Shown in pieces: positions 36,664 through 46,440 of a stretch of 64,000 nucleotides of DNA. The stretch comes from Thorsellia anophelis DSM 18579. Lineage in GTDB: Bacteria; Pseudomonadota; Gammaproteobacteria; Enterobacterales; Thorselliaceae. Location: assembly GCF_900111395.1 (NCBI RefSeq), contig NZ_FOHV01000006.1, forward strand, positions 1-64,000, written 5' to 3'. The notes beneath the pieces were generated by a model, which ran no database searches, was not told the origin of the DNA, and worked only from the letters and a program-made list of their open reading frames with translations. A program made the translations under genes and the position numbers. Positions within the stretch are counted from its first letter, which is position 1; each line of letters begins with the position of its first letter.

Positions 36664-37803
36664 ATGATTGATTATGAAGTACTGCGATTTATATGGTGGC
36701 TGCTAATTGGTGTTTTACTAATTGGATTTGCTATTACAGATGGTTTTGACATGGGCGTTGGAATACTCGTTCCGATTATTGGTAAGACCGATACTCAGCG
36801 CAGAGTGATGATAAACAGTATCGCCCCACATTGGGATGGGAACCAAGTTTGGTTAATTACTGCTGGTGGTGCTATTTTTGCAGCTTGGCCACTAGTTTAT
36901 GCAACTGCTTTCTCTGGTTTCTATATTGCGATGATTTTGGTATTGAGTGCGTTATTTTTCCGTCCTATTGGATTTGATTATCGTTCAAAATTAGAAAATC
37001 CAAAATGGAGAAATTGGTGGGATGCGGGTATATTCACTGGTAGTTTTGTTCCGGCATTAGTTTTTGGTGTTGCATTTGGTAATTTATTACAAGGTGTGCC
37101 TATCAATTTTGATGCCGATGTGAATATCTTTTATGATGGTAATTTCTTCCAACTTCTTAACCCATTTGCAATTCTTGCTGGGGTTGTAAGTTTGATGATG
37201 TTAACTATGCAAGGTGCAACCTACTTACAAATGCGTACTACAGACGAACTTCATGTTCGCTCTCGTAAAGCTTCAATGATTACAGCTCTGATTACTTCTG
37301 CTACGTTTATTCTAGGTGGAGTATGGATTGCGATGGGAATTGATGGTTATGTGTTAACATCAGTCTTAGACCATTCTGCCCCTTCTGTTATTTTCGGTAA
37401 AGAAGTTGCAGTGCAGTCAGGTGCGTGGATGAATAACTTTAAAACTTATCCAATTCTATGGGTTTTCCCAGCACTTGGTGCTTTATGCCCTTTATTAGTT
37501 ATTATTACTTCTAAAGCAGGACGTTGCGCTTGGTCATTTGTATTTTCATCATTAACACAAGTTGGCGTGATAATGACATTCGGAATTGCGATGTTCCCAT
37601 TCATTATGCCATCTACAATTGATGCTAATCTAAGCTTAACAATGTGGGATGCGACTTCAAGTCAACTCACATTACAGATCATGACTATTGTGGCTATTAT
37701 TTTTGTACCAATTGTTCTTAGCTACACAGCTTGGTCATATTACAAAATGTTTGGCCGTTTAAATGATAGCTTTATTGAAGATAATAAGCATCGTCTCTAC
37801 TAA
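36664..37803 (+). CDS. cydB: Cytochrome bd-I ubiquinol oxidase subunit II
   Basis: 379 residues, the same length as E. coli CydB. Integral membrane partner of CydA with about nine transmembrane segments; it stabilises the haem-bearing subunit and holds no haem itself in the E. coli structure. Family landmarks: FIWWLLIGVLLIGFAITDGF with DMGVG, HWDGNQVWLITAGGA, FFRPIGFDYRSK, WDAGIFTGSFVPALVFG and PSTIDANLSLTMWDATSSQ. It starts two bases after the cydA stop with AGGAG inside the cydA 3' end, so it is translationally linked. It is followed by a perfect palindrome and then cydX. Confidence 0.98.
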   Translation: MIDYEVLRFIWWLLIGVLLIGFAITDGFDMGVGILVPIIGKTDTQRRVMINSIAPHWDGNQVWLITAGGAIFAAWPLVYATAFSGFYIAMILVLSALFFRPIGFDYRSKLENPKWRNWWDAGIFTGSFVPALVFGVAFGNLLQGVPINFDADVNIFYDGNFFQLLNPFAILAGVVSLMMLTMQGATYLQMRTTDELHVRSRKASMITALITSATFILGGVWIAMGIDGYVLTSVLDHSAPSVIFGKEVAVQSGAWMNNFKTYPILWVFPALGALCPLLVIITSKAGRCAWSFVFSSLTQVGVIMTFGIAMFPFIMPSTIDANLSLTMWDATSSQLTLQIMTIVAIIFVPIVLSYTAWSYYKMFGRLNDSFIEDNKHRLY

Positions 37804-37815
37804 TCTAGCTTAATT

Positions 37816-37843
37816 TATGTGATTGAATATATTCAATCACATA
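37816..37843. repeat. Perfect 28-bp palindrome between cydB and cydX
   Basis: The 14-base half TATGTGATTGAATA is followed by its exact reverse complement. In RNA it would make a long hairpin ending 5 bases before cydX's AAGGAG. It contains TGTGA...TCACA but with 14 rather than 6 bases between, so it is not a CRP site. It lies inside a transcribed region, hence more likely an mRNA stabiliser or a brake on cydX translation. Confidence 0.7.
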
Positions 37844-37861
37844 ATAAATAAGGAGTCTTTT

Positions 37862-37978
37862 ATGTGGTATTTTGCTTGGATTCTTGGAACACTACTTGCT
37901 TGCTGTTTAGCTATCATTACAGGCCTAGCTATTGAGCAACAAGAAAAAAATCAAGAGAAAAAGAAAAACGAGCAGTAA
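37862..37978 (+). CDS. cydX: Cytochrome bd-I accessory small subunit CydX
   Basis: 38 residues, below the usual ORF cutoff. The N-terminus MWYFAWILGTLLACCLAI is the family hallmark (E. coli: MWYFAWILGTLLACSFGV). One transmembrane helix (about 4-24) is followed by a charged tail rich in Glu, Lys and Gln (EQQEKNQEKKKNEQ). CydX packs against CydA and is needed for a stable, active bd-I oxidase. The AAGGAG ribosome site is at 37850-37855, 6 bases ahead. Its place as the third gene after cydAB is conserved in Proteobacteria. Confidence rests on the near-identical N-terminus and the gene order. Confidence 0.95.
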   Translation: MWYFAWILGTLLACCLAIITGLAIEQQEKNQEKKKNEQ

Positions 37979-37988
37979 ATCTTCAATA

Positions 37989-38027
37989 CTCACATTAACG
38001 AAAATTTAGCTCTCGTTAATGTGAGTA
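37989..38027 (+). terminator. Long hairpin after cydX
   Basis: ACTCACATTAACGA (37989-38002) pairs perfectly over 14 bases with TCGTTAATGTGAGT (38014-38027) around an 11-base loop, starting 10 bases after the cydX stop. There is no immediate T-run, so it may act as an mRNA 3'-end stabiliser or with Rho rather than as a classical intrinsic terminator. Confidence 0.6.
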
Positions 38028-38545
38028 GTACTCGCCTTAGAATCTTGCAATTGGGTTTTACATTCTTTATTGTTAAATAGTATTTATCCTACACATTATC
38101 TTAACATCACAAAATATCTCAATTGCCAATATATTCACTTTACCAAGTGGACAACTTGCATTGCCCCTTATCATTTAATAAAACCGAACTTGAGCCACGC
38201 AGCTCATGCAGTTGTTATCACTACTTAGCCACAATTGTATTGGGATTGCTTTTATAATTTAATAAAATAATAGATAAAATTAATGAAAATATAGATTTAG
38301 GTTCTATCTTTGGAAAGGAGTTGCCCTATATGTACTAGCATAACGATTAGGTTGAAGTAATTTAGTTTAGCATAATTTTAATTTAGCAGGAGACCACTTT
38401 TAAGTTAGCTATCTTCTTGCGATAATTTTATTCTCTTTTTATCTTTTAAACCTTTTCTAGAGATTATGCTGCAATCAGGCTATTAATAGCTACCCACTTT
38501 AGGATATCTATTTCTTAAGCTGCTCAAATATTATTTGGTAATTTG
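38028..38545. other. Gene-free region between convergent cydX and pgi
   Basis: About 520 AT-rich bases. AAGGAG at 38316-38321 is followed by ATG TAC TAG, so no small gene. Nothing else recognised on either strand. Confidence 0.45.
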
Positions 38546-38577
38546 GATTCTAGTAGCCAAATCGAGCTACTAGAATC
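38546..38577 (-). terminator. Hairpin after pgi
   Basis: GATTCTAGTAGC (38546-38557) and GCTACTAGAATC (38566-38577) form a perfect 12-bp stem with an 8-base loop, 16 bases beyond the pgi stop. The downstream side (leftward) is AT-rich but lacks a clean U-run. A probable terminator or 3'-end structure. Confidence 0.55.
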
Positions 38578-38593
38578 ATTAATAAACGAGAAA

Positions 38594-40246
38594 CTATTGC
38601 TTACGCCATAATTTGAATTGGTTGATTAATCCATTTGTTGAACTATCATGGCTTGTAATGGTTTCATTGTTTGATAATTCAGGTAAGATATTATTAGCTA
38701 GTTGTTTCCCTAACTCTACCCCCCACTGATCGAATGAAAAGATATTTAAAATCACACCTTGTGTAAAGATTTTATGCTCATATAGTGCAATCAGTGAACC
38801 AAGTGTTTTCGGAGTGATTGATTTAATCAAAATTGAGTTGGTTGGGCGATTACCTGTAAACACTTTAAAAGGAACAATATCAGCAACGCTTTGTTCAGAT
38901 TTACCTGCTTTTAAAAACTCAGCTAAAACTTGTTCTTTAGTTTTACCAAACGCTAATGCTTGTGTTTGAGCAAAAAAGTTTGAAAGTAATTTAGGGTGGT
39001 GATCTGCAATTGGGTTAAATGTTGTAACCGGCGCAATAAAATCACAAGGAATCATTTTAGTGCCTTGATGGATAAGTTGGTAAAATGCATGCTGCCCATT
39101 AGTACCAGGCTCTCCCCAAATAATAGGACCAGTTTGGTAGGTTACTTCAGCGCCATTACGATCAACTGATTTACCATTTGACTCCATATTGCCCTGCTGG
39201 AAATATGCAGCGAAACGGTGCATATACTGATCATAAGGTAAAATCGCTTCTGTTTCACAGCCATAAAAATTGTTATACCAAATACCAATTAAAGCAAGTA
39301 TAACAGGTAGATTAGAGTCTAATGGCGTATTAGCAAAGTGGTTGTCCATTTCATGAGCACCAGAGAGCAGCTGCTCAAAATTATCATATCCTATTGAGAG
39401 TGCTATTGATAAACCGATAGCTGACCATAATGAATAACGCCCCCCTACCCAATCCCAAAATTCGAACATGTTTGCAGTGTCTATTCCAAACGCACTGACT
39501 TCTTTAGCGTTAGTTGATAAGGCAACAAAATGTTTAGCGACCTGGGCTGTATCTTTTGCAGAAGACAAAAACCAATCACGAGCCGAGTGAGCGTTTGTCA
39601 TAGTTTCTTGTGTGGTAAAGGTTTTAGAAGCAACTAAAAATAATGTTGTTTCTGGATTAACCTTTTTAAGGGTCTCTACAATATGCGTACCATCCACATT
39701 TGATACAAAATGCATATTAAGCTGAGTCTTAAATGGTCTTAAAGCTTCTGTAACCATTAGAGGCCCTAAATCAGAGCCACCAATCCCTATATTTACAACA
39801 TCAGTAATGGCCTTTCCAGTATAGCCTTTCCATTGTCCACTAATAACTTTATCTGAGAAAGCTTTCATTTGAGCTAGAACTTGATTAACATCAGGCATGA
39901 CATCTTTGCCATCAACAATGATAGGATTATTACTGCGATTGCGCAAAGCAACATGTAACACGGCTCTATCTTCCGTACGATTAATTTTTTCACCTTGAAA
40001 CATCGATTTTATCGCATCTGAAAGATAGGTCTCCTTTGCAAGATCAAGTAGTAATGACATGGTCTTTTCATTAATCAAATTTTTAGAGTAATCTACCAAC
40101 ATACTATCTGAGAAGGTTGCTGAAAACTGTTCAAAACGCTCTGGGGTCTTAGTAAATAAATCAGATAATGTGGAGTGACGCATTTCTTCAAAATGAGCAG
40201 TTAAAGACTGCCATGCATGGGTACTTTGAGGGTTAATATTTTTCAT
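38594..40246 (-). CDS. pgi: Glucose-6-phosphate isomerase
   Basis: 550 residues (E. coli 549). Interconverts glucose-6-phosphate and fructose-6-phosphate in glycolysis and gluconeogenesis; cytoplasmic dimer. The two family signatures are present: [15 protein letters not shown] and [13 protein letters not shown] for the phosphosugar-binding region, [15 protein letters not shown], the active-site Glu/His segments [12 protein letters not shown] and [16 protein letters not shown], and the C-terminal [14 protein letters not shown] with the catalytic Lys. GGAG lies a few bases before the ATG. A single-gene unit, closed by the hairpin at 38546-38577. Confidence 0.97.
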   Translation of the reverse strand: MKNINPQSTHAWQSLTAHFEEMRHSTLSDLFTKTPERFEQFSATFSDSMLVDYSKNLINEKTMSLLLDLAKETYLSDAIKSMFQGEKINRTEDRAVLHVALRNRSNNPIIVDGKDVMPDVNQVLAQMKAFSDKVISGQWKGYTGKAITDVVNIGIGGSDLGPLMVTEALRPFKTQLNMHFVSNVDGTHIVETLKKVNPETTLFLVASKTFTTQETMTNAHSARDWFLSSAKDTAQVAKHFVALSTNAKEVSAFGIDTANMFEFWDWVGGRYSLWSAIGLSIALSIGYDNFEQLLSGAHEMDNHFANTPLDSNLPVILALIGIWYNNFYGCETEAILPYDQYMHRFAAYFQQGNMESNGKSVDRNGAEVTYQTGPIIWGEPGTNGQHAFYQLIHQGTKMIPCDFIAPVTTFNPIADHHPKLLSNFFAQTQALAFGKTKEQVLAEFLKAGKSEQSVADIVPFKVFTGNRPTNSILIKSITPKTLGSLIALYEHKIFTQGVILNIFSFDQWGVELGKQLANNILPELSNNETITSHDSSTNGLINQFKLWRKQ

Positions 40247-40392
40247 TTTATCTCCAATTTAAAAATAATGAACAGATACAAGCCATGGTAAAAATAGTTC
40301 AGGGCAAATAAGTTGGTGTCATTATGAATCGCTTTTTAAAATTAAACGTGCGATAAATCAATTTATGAATTTCTTTAAGCACTGAGAACGAT

Positions 40393-40812
40393 CTAATTAT
40401 CAATAATTAACCGTTTTGCAAGCAATAAAGTACTTTCTTCCTCATATTCTAATTTTTCATACATTGTTATGGCCATATAGTTCTCAGCACTAAGCATATA
40501 ATGAATCTTAGGACAGCCTCTTGCTAAAAGTTTTTTTTCTAATCGATTGATTAATGCATTGGCTATCCCTCTGCCTCTAAAATCAGGGTGCACAGCCAAA
40601 TAAAAACCACTACCACGATGTCCATCATACCCGCCCATTAAAGTACCTATCACTTCACCCGCAATTTCAGCTACTAAAAACAAATCAGGATCATGTGCAA
40701 CTTTACGTTCTATATCCATTTCGGGATCATCCGCATCATTGACTAAATTACAACGTTCCCAAAGTACAATAACAGTATCAAAATCTTCATAGGCAAAAGG
40801 TCGTATAACCAT
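40393..40812 (-). CDS. ypeA: GNAT-family acetyltransferase YpeA
   Basis: 139 residues, the size of E. coli YpeA (141) and matching it closely: [58 protein letters not shown] (acetyl-CoA pyrophosphate-binding motif A, R-x-x-G-R-G type), [20 protein letters not shown] and MYEKLEYE. A cytoplasmic N-acetyltransferase; the substrate is not established. The ribosome site is weak (GAGCTAAAG). It lies 146 bases from pgi and is not obviously in an operon. Confidence 0.92.
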   Translation of the reverse strand: MVIRPFAYEDFDTVIVLWERCNLVNDADDPEMDIERKVAHDPDLFLVAEIAGEVIGTLMGGYDGHRGSGFYLAVHPDFRGRGIANALINRLEKKLLARGCPKIHYMLSAENYMAITMYEKLEYEEESTLLLAKRLIIDN

Positions 40813-40932
40813 AATATCTTTAGCTCACGTGTAAAATATTAGTAAATCATATCAAAACAGCATATTATTCAGTAGTTAATCATGTTTAGCATTAACAATC
40901 TAGCAAATTTGATTAACTTACTCTGGTATGTT

Positions 40933-41490
40933 TTAATCTTGTAGTAATTGAGCAATAGCCACGGATTGTTGTTGCCATAAGAGGGCTAACTGACGAATAG
41001 ACTCATCATACCCAGCCTTTGATTGCGGTGCAATTAATTCAAAGGGCTGAGCAATTATATTACTACCTTGTGAGAGGCTAAATCTACCACTGAGAATCAC
41101 TTTTCCATCATAACGCGGGTGAAATTGCGTAATAGTAACTGATACTCTTGCTGCATTTTGACTCTGCGGCGCTGTTGTTACCCACGTGTTAGGAAGCTGT
41201 CTACTTAGTTCATCGACTAAAGCGAATTGCAATTGCTGATCTAATGGACTTGCCCAATGATGATTTTGCGCAAGCGTATAATTCACATCTGTTGTTTGAA
41301 ACGCAACATTAACGCTTGAGAGCTGTTGGGCTAATTGTACAGTATCCACCCAAACAATTTTAGTAGCTGCGGTTGGTTTTTGTATATGGCTTTGGCTGCT
41401 ATTAGGCAATTGATAATATTGCGTAGTCTCTGTACCAGAACCACATGCAGTCAAAATAACTAAGCTTATCATCAGCATCATTAATTTCAT
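40933..41490 (-). CDS. pqiC: PqiC outer-membrane lipoprotein of the Pqi lipid-transport system
   Basis: 185 residues from ATG 41490 (MKLMMLM), which gives a normal lipoprotein signal ending in the lipobox LTAC. AGGA lies about 9 bases upstream. An in-frame ATG at 41550 has an even stronger GAGGGG site but would add 20 residues before the signal, so I prefer the inner start; the 5' choice is open. Family strings (DUF330/ABC_trans_aux): TTQYYQLP, KIVWVDTVQLAQQL, NHHWASPLDQQLQFALV, ITQFHPRYDGKVILSGRFSL. PqiC is thought to form the outer-membrane end of the PqiAB trans-envelope path. Third gene of pqiABC. Confidence 0.9.
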   Translation of the reverse strand: MKLMMLMISLVILTACGSGTETTQYYQLPNSSQSHIQKPTAATKIVWVDTVQLAQQLSSVNVAFQTTDVNYTLAQNHHWASPLDQQLQFALVDELSRQLPNTWVTTAPQSQNAARVSVTITQFHPRYDGKVILSGRFSLSQGSNIIAQPFELIAPQSKAGYDESIRQLALLWQQQSVAIAQLLQD

Positions 41491-41628
41491 ATTTTTAAGT
41501 CCTAACTGGACAAAGTCCTTACTCTGTCTAATGTAGGTTATCTTACGCATTATTTTCCCCTCGTTTTAATCTTTTGTTAGTTTAGCTTGAGTTCAAATCA
41601 TAACTTGAACTCAAAATAATTGCTGATT

Positions 41629-43344
41629 TTACTCCTCGAAAGCTTTAGGAATTGGATCTTCAGCACTAGGAGCTTGGAATATTAACGCATTACTTTTTTG
41701 ATTAAGTGTTTGCAATAAGGGTTGTAACTCTCTAAGAGTCTGCTCTAACCTTTGGAGCGTCCTTACTGCATGTGTATAGCTTTCAGAGCCTGGTTGTAAC
41801 CCTTCAAGGGTCGCATTAAGCTCGACCAAAGTCGCTTGAATATTTGTCGGTAATTGCTGAGTCGATTGATTACTCAAAATTTTGTTTATCCCTTCAAGCG
41901 TATCATTAAGCGCTATGAGTGTATCACGCCCTGTAACTATTGTTGTGGTTGTTTCATTTAGTAACGGCTCAATTGGTAGGCTATTTACCTTATCTAATGC
42001 AGTCATCACTTTCTGTTGTATTTGAGCGATTCCACCACTGACTGTTGGTAATACTGCTAATCCCCCAAACTTTTGAGCTCCTTGGAAAGGCGCTTCATTT
42101 GGGTAAAAATCAAGATCAACATATAATGCACCTGTTAGTAGGTTCGCTGTTTTTAATGATGCCCTCAGCCCTTTTATTTCACCTCGCTCAAATTGCTCTA
42201 CTACATTAAATTGACTACCTAATAACTGCGTAAAACGTGCAGGCTCAATATGAATTAAAATTGGAATTAATAAATTATCGTTACCGAGTATATTTTCTTC
42301 CTGTATTTGCATTGGGGATTCAATAACAGTTCCAAGTCTAATACCTCTAAATTCTACAGGTGCACCCGCATCAAGCCCTCTAATCGACTCCGCCACTAAA
42401 ATTACATACGGTTCATACTCTTTAAACTCTTGTTCTTGTATGCTATTACTATTGTCATAAAGTTTAAATACAGCATTATTATTAACTTTATTGCCCCTTT
42501 CCCAGCCTTTAGGGATATCAAAACTTACCCCACCGCTAAATAACGTCGTGATTGAACCCATTTCTACTCTAATTCCCTGAGCTGACAAATCGACATTAAT
42601 ACCACTATCTTTCCAAAAACGGACATTTTCTGTAATTAATGCATCTAACGGAGAATTAATGAATAATTGATACTTCATTGTGCGTGATTCTTGATTAAAT
42701 ACACTTGTTTCTACTGTTCCTACTTGAAATCCTCTGAATAAAACAGGATCACCTGCTGATAATTGACCATAACGTTCACTTTCTAAAAAGATCCGTAACC
42801 CTTTTGCATCTGGCGCTGCAATAGGTGGGGCATCGAGTAAAGTGAATTCATCTTTACTGGTTTCACTCACACCTGGAAGAAGTTCAATGAATGGGCCAGA
42901 TAAGATAGTTCCAAGACCTGAGATACCGCTTTTATCAATTTGCGGTCTGACCACCCAAAATGCGCTATCAGAACGAAGAAATGATTCAGTTCCACTTGAA
43001 AGCCTTGCAGTAACTATGACCTGAGAAAGATCTTTACTTAACTCCACTGTTTCAACCAATCCAACATCAACGTTTCTAGTTTTAATTCTAGTTTTACCAG
43101 CTTCAATACCGTCTGCTGTCGCAGTGATAAGAGTCACTTGGGGACCTAAAGAGCTATAGTGTTTATAAACAATCCATAAACCAATCAAAACACAAATAAT
43201 CGGAACTATCCAAACGGGTGACCAATATCGTTTTACATTATTCACTTGTGCAAATTCTAGTGTCTCATCACCAGATACATTGGAATCAAGATTATTTGTC
43301 GGCGTTAAGTCATTTGAAAGTATAGTTTTTTTGGTTTTAGACAT
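41629..43344 (-). CDS. pqiB: PqiB, MCE-domain periplasmic lipid-transport tunnel protein
   Basis: 571 residues (E. coli about 546). An N-terminal acidic tail of about 35 residues and one transmembrane anchor (PVWIVPIICVLIGLWIVY, about 41-60) are followed by three MCE domains. These start near residue 68 (GPQVTLITATADGIEAGKTR), 185 (GLRIFLESERYGQLSAGDPV, with LFRGFQVGTVE) and 310 (YVILVAESIRGLDAGAPVEF, with RGIRLGTV). A C-terminal helical region rich in Leu/Gln (TNIQATLVELNATLEGLQ) follows; in PqiB this forms the needle that spans the periplasm. It sits between pqiA (130 bases upstream) and pqiC (138 bases to the chosen start). The system moves lipids between the two membranes; the direction is debated in the literature. 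Confidence 0.95.
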   Translation of the reverse strand: MSKTKKTILSNDLTPTNNLDSNVSGDETLEFAQVNNVKRYWSPVWIVPIICVLIGLWIVYKHYSSLGPQVTLITATADGIEAGKTRIKTRNVDVGLVETVELSKDLSQVIVTARLSSGTESFLRSDSAFWVVRPQIDKSGISGLGTILSGPFIELLPGVSETSKDEFTLLDAPPIAAPDAKGLRIFLESERYGQLSAGDPVLFRGFQVGTVETSVFNQESRTMKYQLFINSPLDALITENVRFWKDSGINVDLSAQGIRVEMGSITTLFSGGVSFDIPKGWERGNKVNNNAVFKLYDNSNSIQEQEFKEYEPYVILVAESIRGLDAGAPVEFRGIRLGTVIESPMQIQEENILGNDNLLIPILIHIEPARFTQLLGSQFNVVEQFERGEIKGLRASLKTANLLTGALYVDLDFYPNEAPFQGAQKFGGLAVLPTVSGGIAQIQQKVMTALDKVNSLPIEPLLNETTTTIVTGRDTLIALNDTLEGINKILSNQSTQQLPTNIQATLVELNATLEGLQPGSESYTHAVRTLQRLEQTLRELQPLLQTLNQKSNALIFQAPSAEDPIPKAFEE

Positions 43345-43474
43345 TGTTATCTCTTATGTTTGAATATAGGTTGTTAACTTCAATACAGCTCAATTTATTT
43401 TAGGTTAATGATGATCGCACTAAACAGACTGTACAATTTGTATCATCTAAACGTTAAGTGAATTTAATCTACTC

Positions 43475-44818
43475 CTAAGCAAGTTTTGTTATTCCTAAAT
43501 GGAGGCTTCGTTTATTAGTCTCAAGTTTTCGTTTGAGATTTTCGCTGCGTCTATCCCACATCAATCTTGGATCAAAAAATACTGATGCGACCATAGTCAC
43601 AATCACGACAAAAGCAAAATAAATCACACCTTGCGCAGGAAAAATATTCATTAGATTACCAAAACTTACTAATCCAACTAGCACCGCAATCACAAATACA
43701 TCCACCATCGACCATCTACCAACTAATTCAACTACTTCATAAACTTGCATCATTCTGTGGCCACTGAGCACTTTTTTAGTTTTTGTGCACCAGCACAACC
43801 AAGCTATCGCCCCCATTTTAAGACTTGGTACTAAAACACTTGCAATGAATATAATTAAAGCAATAGGATATGCACCGCCTCCCCATAATAAAACAACTCC
43901 TGCCATAATAGTTGAGTCCATAGAAGAACCAAATGCAAGCGTGGTCATAATTGGGAGTACATTTGCTGGTATGTATAAGACTATAGAGCCAATCAGTAAT
44001 GCTAGTGTAATCTGTATGCTCTCTTTTTTACGTGCATAGCTCGTTGTGAAACATCGCGTACAATTCACGCTTTGTTCTACTAAGATAGCGCCGCAGCAAT
44101 GACAAGATTTAACTTGTTGTTCTAGTCCAGAAACACCTGCCTTTAATGGCCTTATATCTGGGGCTTTAGCAATTGTTCCCCAAATCCAAGTTTTATCAGC
44201 ATATTGAAACGCCCTTACGTGCAAAATACAATAAGCACAAAATGCAATAAAACTTGGACCAATATCGATACTGCCATAACTCATTAATTTGACAAAGCTC
44301 ACTAAAACACCAACTAAAAAAATCTCTACCATACACCATGGTTTCAATAAGATAAGCCACTTTGCCAGAAATATTTTTAAGCGGTATGGCATAGGCATGC
44401 GGGTACTAATACAAAATAGTGCAAACATACAAAATGCTGGTAGAATTTGTACAAATATCATAAAAAGCAATGCTAAAAGATCATAACGTTGGTCAACCAT
44501 AATCTCTAAAACCGACGTAAGTGAAATATTGCTAGATAATCCTGCAACGCTTAAACTCACAAACGTAAATAAATTCGCTAAGATAAGCATAAATAATGCA
44601 GCAGCCGAATAGGTAGTCGCTCTGTTAAAAGGTTCACTCCAATTGATTTTTAATGTGGTATGACATCTTGGACAATCTGCTTTTTGATTTAATTTTAGGC
44701 GTGGCAAATCTACCACCAAATCACAATGCGGGCATAAAGCCTGATTTAAGTTTAGTCTAGGCGATTGAAATATCTTGTCAATTTTTACAGGCTTTTCGAT
44801 ATCCAATACACTATTCAT
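43475..44818 (-). CDS. pqiA: PqiA, inner-membrane component of the Pqi lipid-transport system
   Basis: 447 residues (E. coli 417). Duplicated module: each half begins with a zinc-ribbon-like four-Cys motif (CPHCDLVVDLP ... CPRCHTTL near 34-58, and CHCCGAILVEQSVNCTRC near 240) followed by about four transmembrane helices (for example FMLILANLFTFVSLSVAGL and GSIVLYIPANVLPIMT). Inner-membrane partner of PqiB/PqiC. First gene of the operon. The C-terminus (LKRKLETNKRSLHLGITKLA) is about 20 residues longer and more basic than I remember for E. coli. In E. coli the operon is induced by paraquat through SoxRS; no SoxS box was searched for here. Confidence 0.94.
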   Translation of the reverse strand: MNSVLDIEKPVKIDKIFQSPRLNLNQALCPHCDLVVDLPRLKLNQKADCPRCHTTLKINWSEPFNRATTYSAAALFMLILANLFTFVSLSVAGLSSNISLTSVLEIMVDQRYDLLALLFMIFVQILPAFCMFALFCISTRMPMPYRLKIFLAKWLILLKPWCMVEIFLVGVLVSFVKLMSYGSIDIGPSFIAFCAYCILHVRAFQYADKTWIWGTIAKAPDIRPLKAGVSGLEQQVKSCHCCGAILVEQSVNCTRCFTTSYARKKESIQITLALLIGSIVLYIPANVLPIMTTLAFGSSMDSTIMAGVVLLWGGGAYPIALIIFIASVLVPSLKMGAIAWLCWCTKTKKVLSGHRMMQVYEVVELVGRWSMVDVFVIAVLVGLVSFGNLMNIFPAQGVIYFAFVVIVTMVASVFFDPRLMWDRRSENLKRKLETNKRSLHLGITKLA

Positions 44819-44935
44819 AACACACCCAACATTAAATTGCCTACATTAAAAAAGCAATCACAAATCTTAACCTGTGATTGCCTGATAAATTATTAATAAG
44901 ATTGCTATCAATTCACAATCCAATTCATAGATGAC

Positions 44936-46204
44936 TTAAAACCAGCTAGAAACCTTTAATACAATAAAATCCCAAAGCCTACTAAAAAAACCACCTGGCT
45001 CTACAGGGGTCAAAACCACTAATGGTTGTTCGGAGACTATTTGTTCACCTAATCTAATAGTCACTTTTCCCACTACTTGATTTTGTGCTAATGGTGCCTC
45101 CAAATTCGGATAATCAAGTGTTTGAGTTGCTTTTAATTGATTTGCTTGACCCCGTGGAAAAGTCACAACTGCATCTTCAACTAACCCTAACTGGACTTCG
45201 GAAACATCACCAAACCATACTTTTTGAGTCAACAGTGGTTGGTTAGCTTTAAGCACAGGCAAAGATTCAAAGGTTCTAAATCCCCAACTTAGTAATTTTT
45301 CTGATTCATCGAATCGTTTTTTATCACTTTCTGTACCAAAAACTACTGCAATCAAACGCATTCCAGTTTCATTATAAGCTGAACTGACAAGGTTATACCC
45401 TGCCCCACTTGTATGCCCCGTTTTTAAACCGTCTACATTGAGTGTTTTGCTCCAAAGTAATCTATTACGATTTTCCTGTCTAATTCCGCCATAAGTAAAC
45501 TCTTTAATTTTATTTAATGCGTACTCTTCAGGCAAATGATTGATGAGTGCTTGGCTTAATAGTGCCATGTCACGAGCTGTACTGTACTGCCCATCCATAT
45601 CTAATCCATGTACAGTTTTAAAATGTGTATTTTGCAATTTAAGCTGCTGCGCATACTGATTCATTAAATCAATAAAGGCCTCTTGCGTCCCGGAAATATA
45701 CTCTGCAAGAGCTATGGCAGCATCATTACCAGATTGCACAACAAGCCCTAGGTTTAAATCTAATACTGATACCTTCTGATTGGGTTCCAAAAACATGAGA
45801 GAAGAGCCTTTAAGAGCAGGATTACCCCGCACCCATGCATTTTGACTAATTGTCACTACATCATCTTGACCAATTTTATTATTTGCTAAAAACTGTCCAA
45901 TTACATAACTGGTCATGATTTTAGTTAAACTTGCTGGAGCAAGACGTTCATCAGCATTACTTTGTGCTAATACCTGACCATTATTGGCATCCATTAGTAT
46001 ATAAGCTTTCGCTTCAATTACAGGAGCTTCAATCAGCGCAGTCGCGATTGGCTGAGTCGTTGTCAAAGCAACATTAGATTCGGTATTTGCCACTGCGCTC
46101 ACAGTAATAAACAACGAAGTGACATGCAAAGCTGCAAACACACAAAGTTGTTTCAAAATTTTGGCTTTATTATATTTTCTATTTTTATTCAGTTGCATTA
46201 CCAT
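44936..46204 (-). CDS. dacC: D-alanyl-D-alanine carboxypeptidase (DacA/DacC type, penicillin-binding protein 5/6 family)
   Basis: 422 residues from ATG 46204 (MVMQLNK), supported by AGGA five bases upstream; an earlier in-frame ATG at 46261 would place 19 extra residues before the signal. The signal peptide core is LCVFAALHVTSLFITVSAVA. The penicillin-binding triad is present: S-L-T-K in APASLTKIMTSY, S-G-N in VVQSGNDAAIALAEY, and K-T-G in DGLKTGHTSGAGYNLV. A PBP5-type C-terminal beta domain and an amphipathic membrane anchor at the end (FFSRLWDFIVLKVSSWF) complete the family layout. It trims the terminal D-Ala from peptidoglycan pentapeptides at the periplasmic face. dacA and dacC cannot be separated reliably by eye. 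Confidence 0.9.
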   Translation of the reverse strand: MVMQLNKNRKYNKAKILKQLCVFAALHVTSLFITVSAVANTESNVALTTTQPIATALIEAPVIEAKAYILMDANNGQVLAQSNADERLAPASLTKIMTSYVIGQFLANNKIGQDDVVTISQNAWVRGNPALKGSSLMFLEPNQKVSVLDLNLGLVVQSGNDAAIALAEYISGTQEAFIDLMNQYAQQLKLQNTHFKTVHGLDMDGQYSTARDMALLSQALINHLPEEYALNKIKEFTYGGIRQENRNRLLWSKTLNVDGLKTGHTSGAGYNLVSSAYNETGMRLIAVVFGTESDKKRFDESEKLLSWGFRTFESLPVLKANQPLLTQKVWFGDVSEVQLGLVEDAVVTFPRGQANQLKATQTLDYPNLEAPLAQNQVVGKVTIRLGEQIVSEQPLVVLTPVEPGGFFSRLWDFIVLKVSSWF

Positions 46205-46440
46205 CACATTCCTAATTAAATTATCCCAAATTTGGATAATGTTCTGACATGTTATTTTCAATTAAAAAAATTTAGTTTAAATCTATTTTACGTTTAATTA
46301 CGTTAATTAAGAAAAATAACACATTTACTACACCAATAAATTATTTTATCGACTCACATATTTATTGTAAAGCATTACAATAATATGCGTCTATTAACTC
46401 TATTGATTATATTCTGCGTATAAAAAAGATGAATAAAGCA

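Noticed and set aside
37816..37843. CRP site inside the cydB-cydX palindrome (TGTGA...TCACA)
   Set aside because: The half-sites are 14 bases apart instead of 6, and the element is inside a transcribed region.
38316..38340. Small gene after AAGGAG in the cydX-pgi gap
   Set aside because: The ATG that follows is closed by a stop after one codon.
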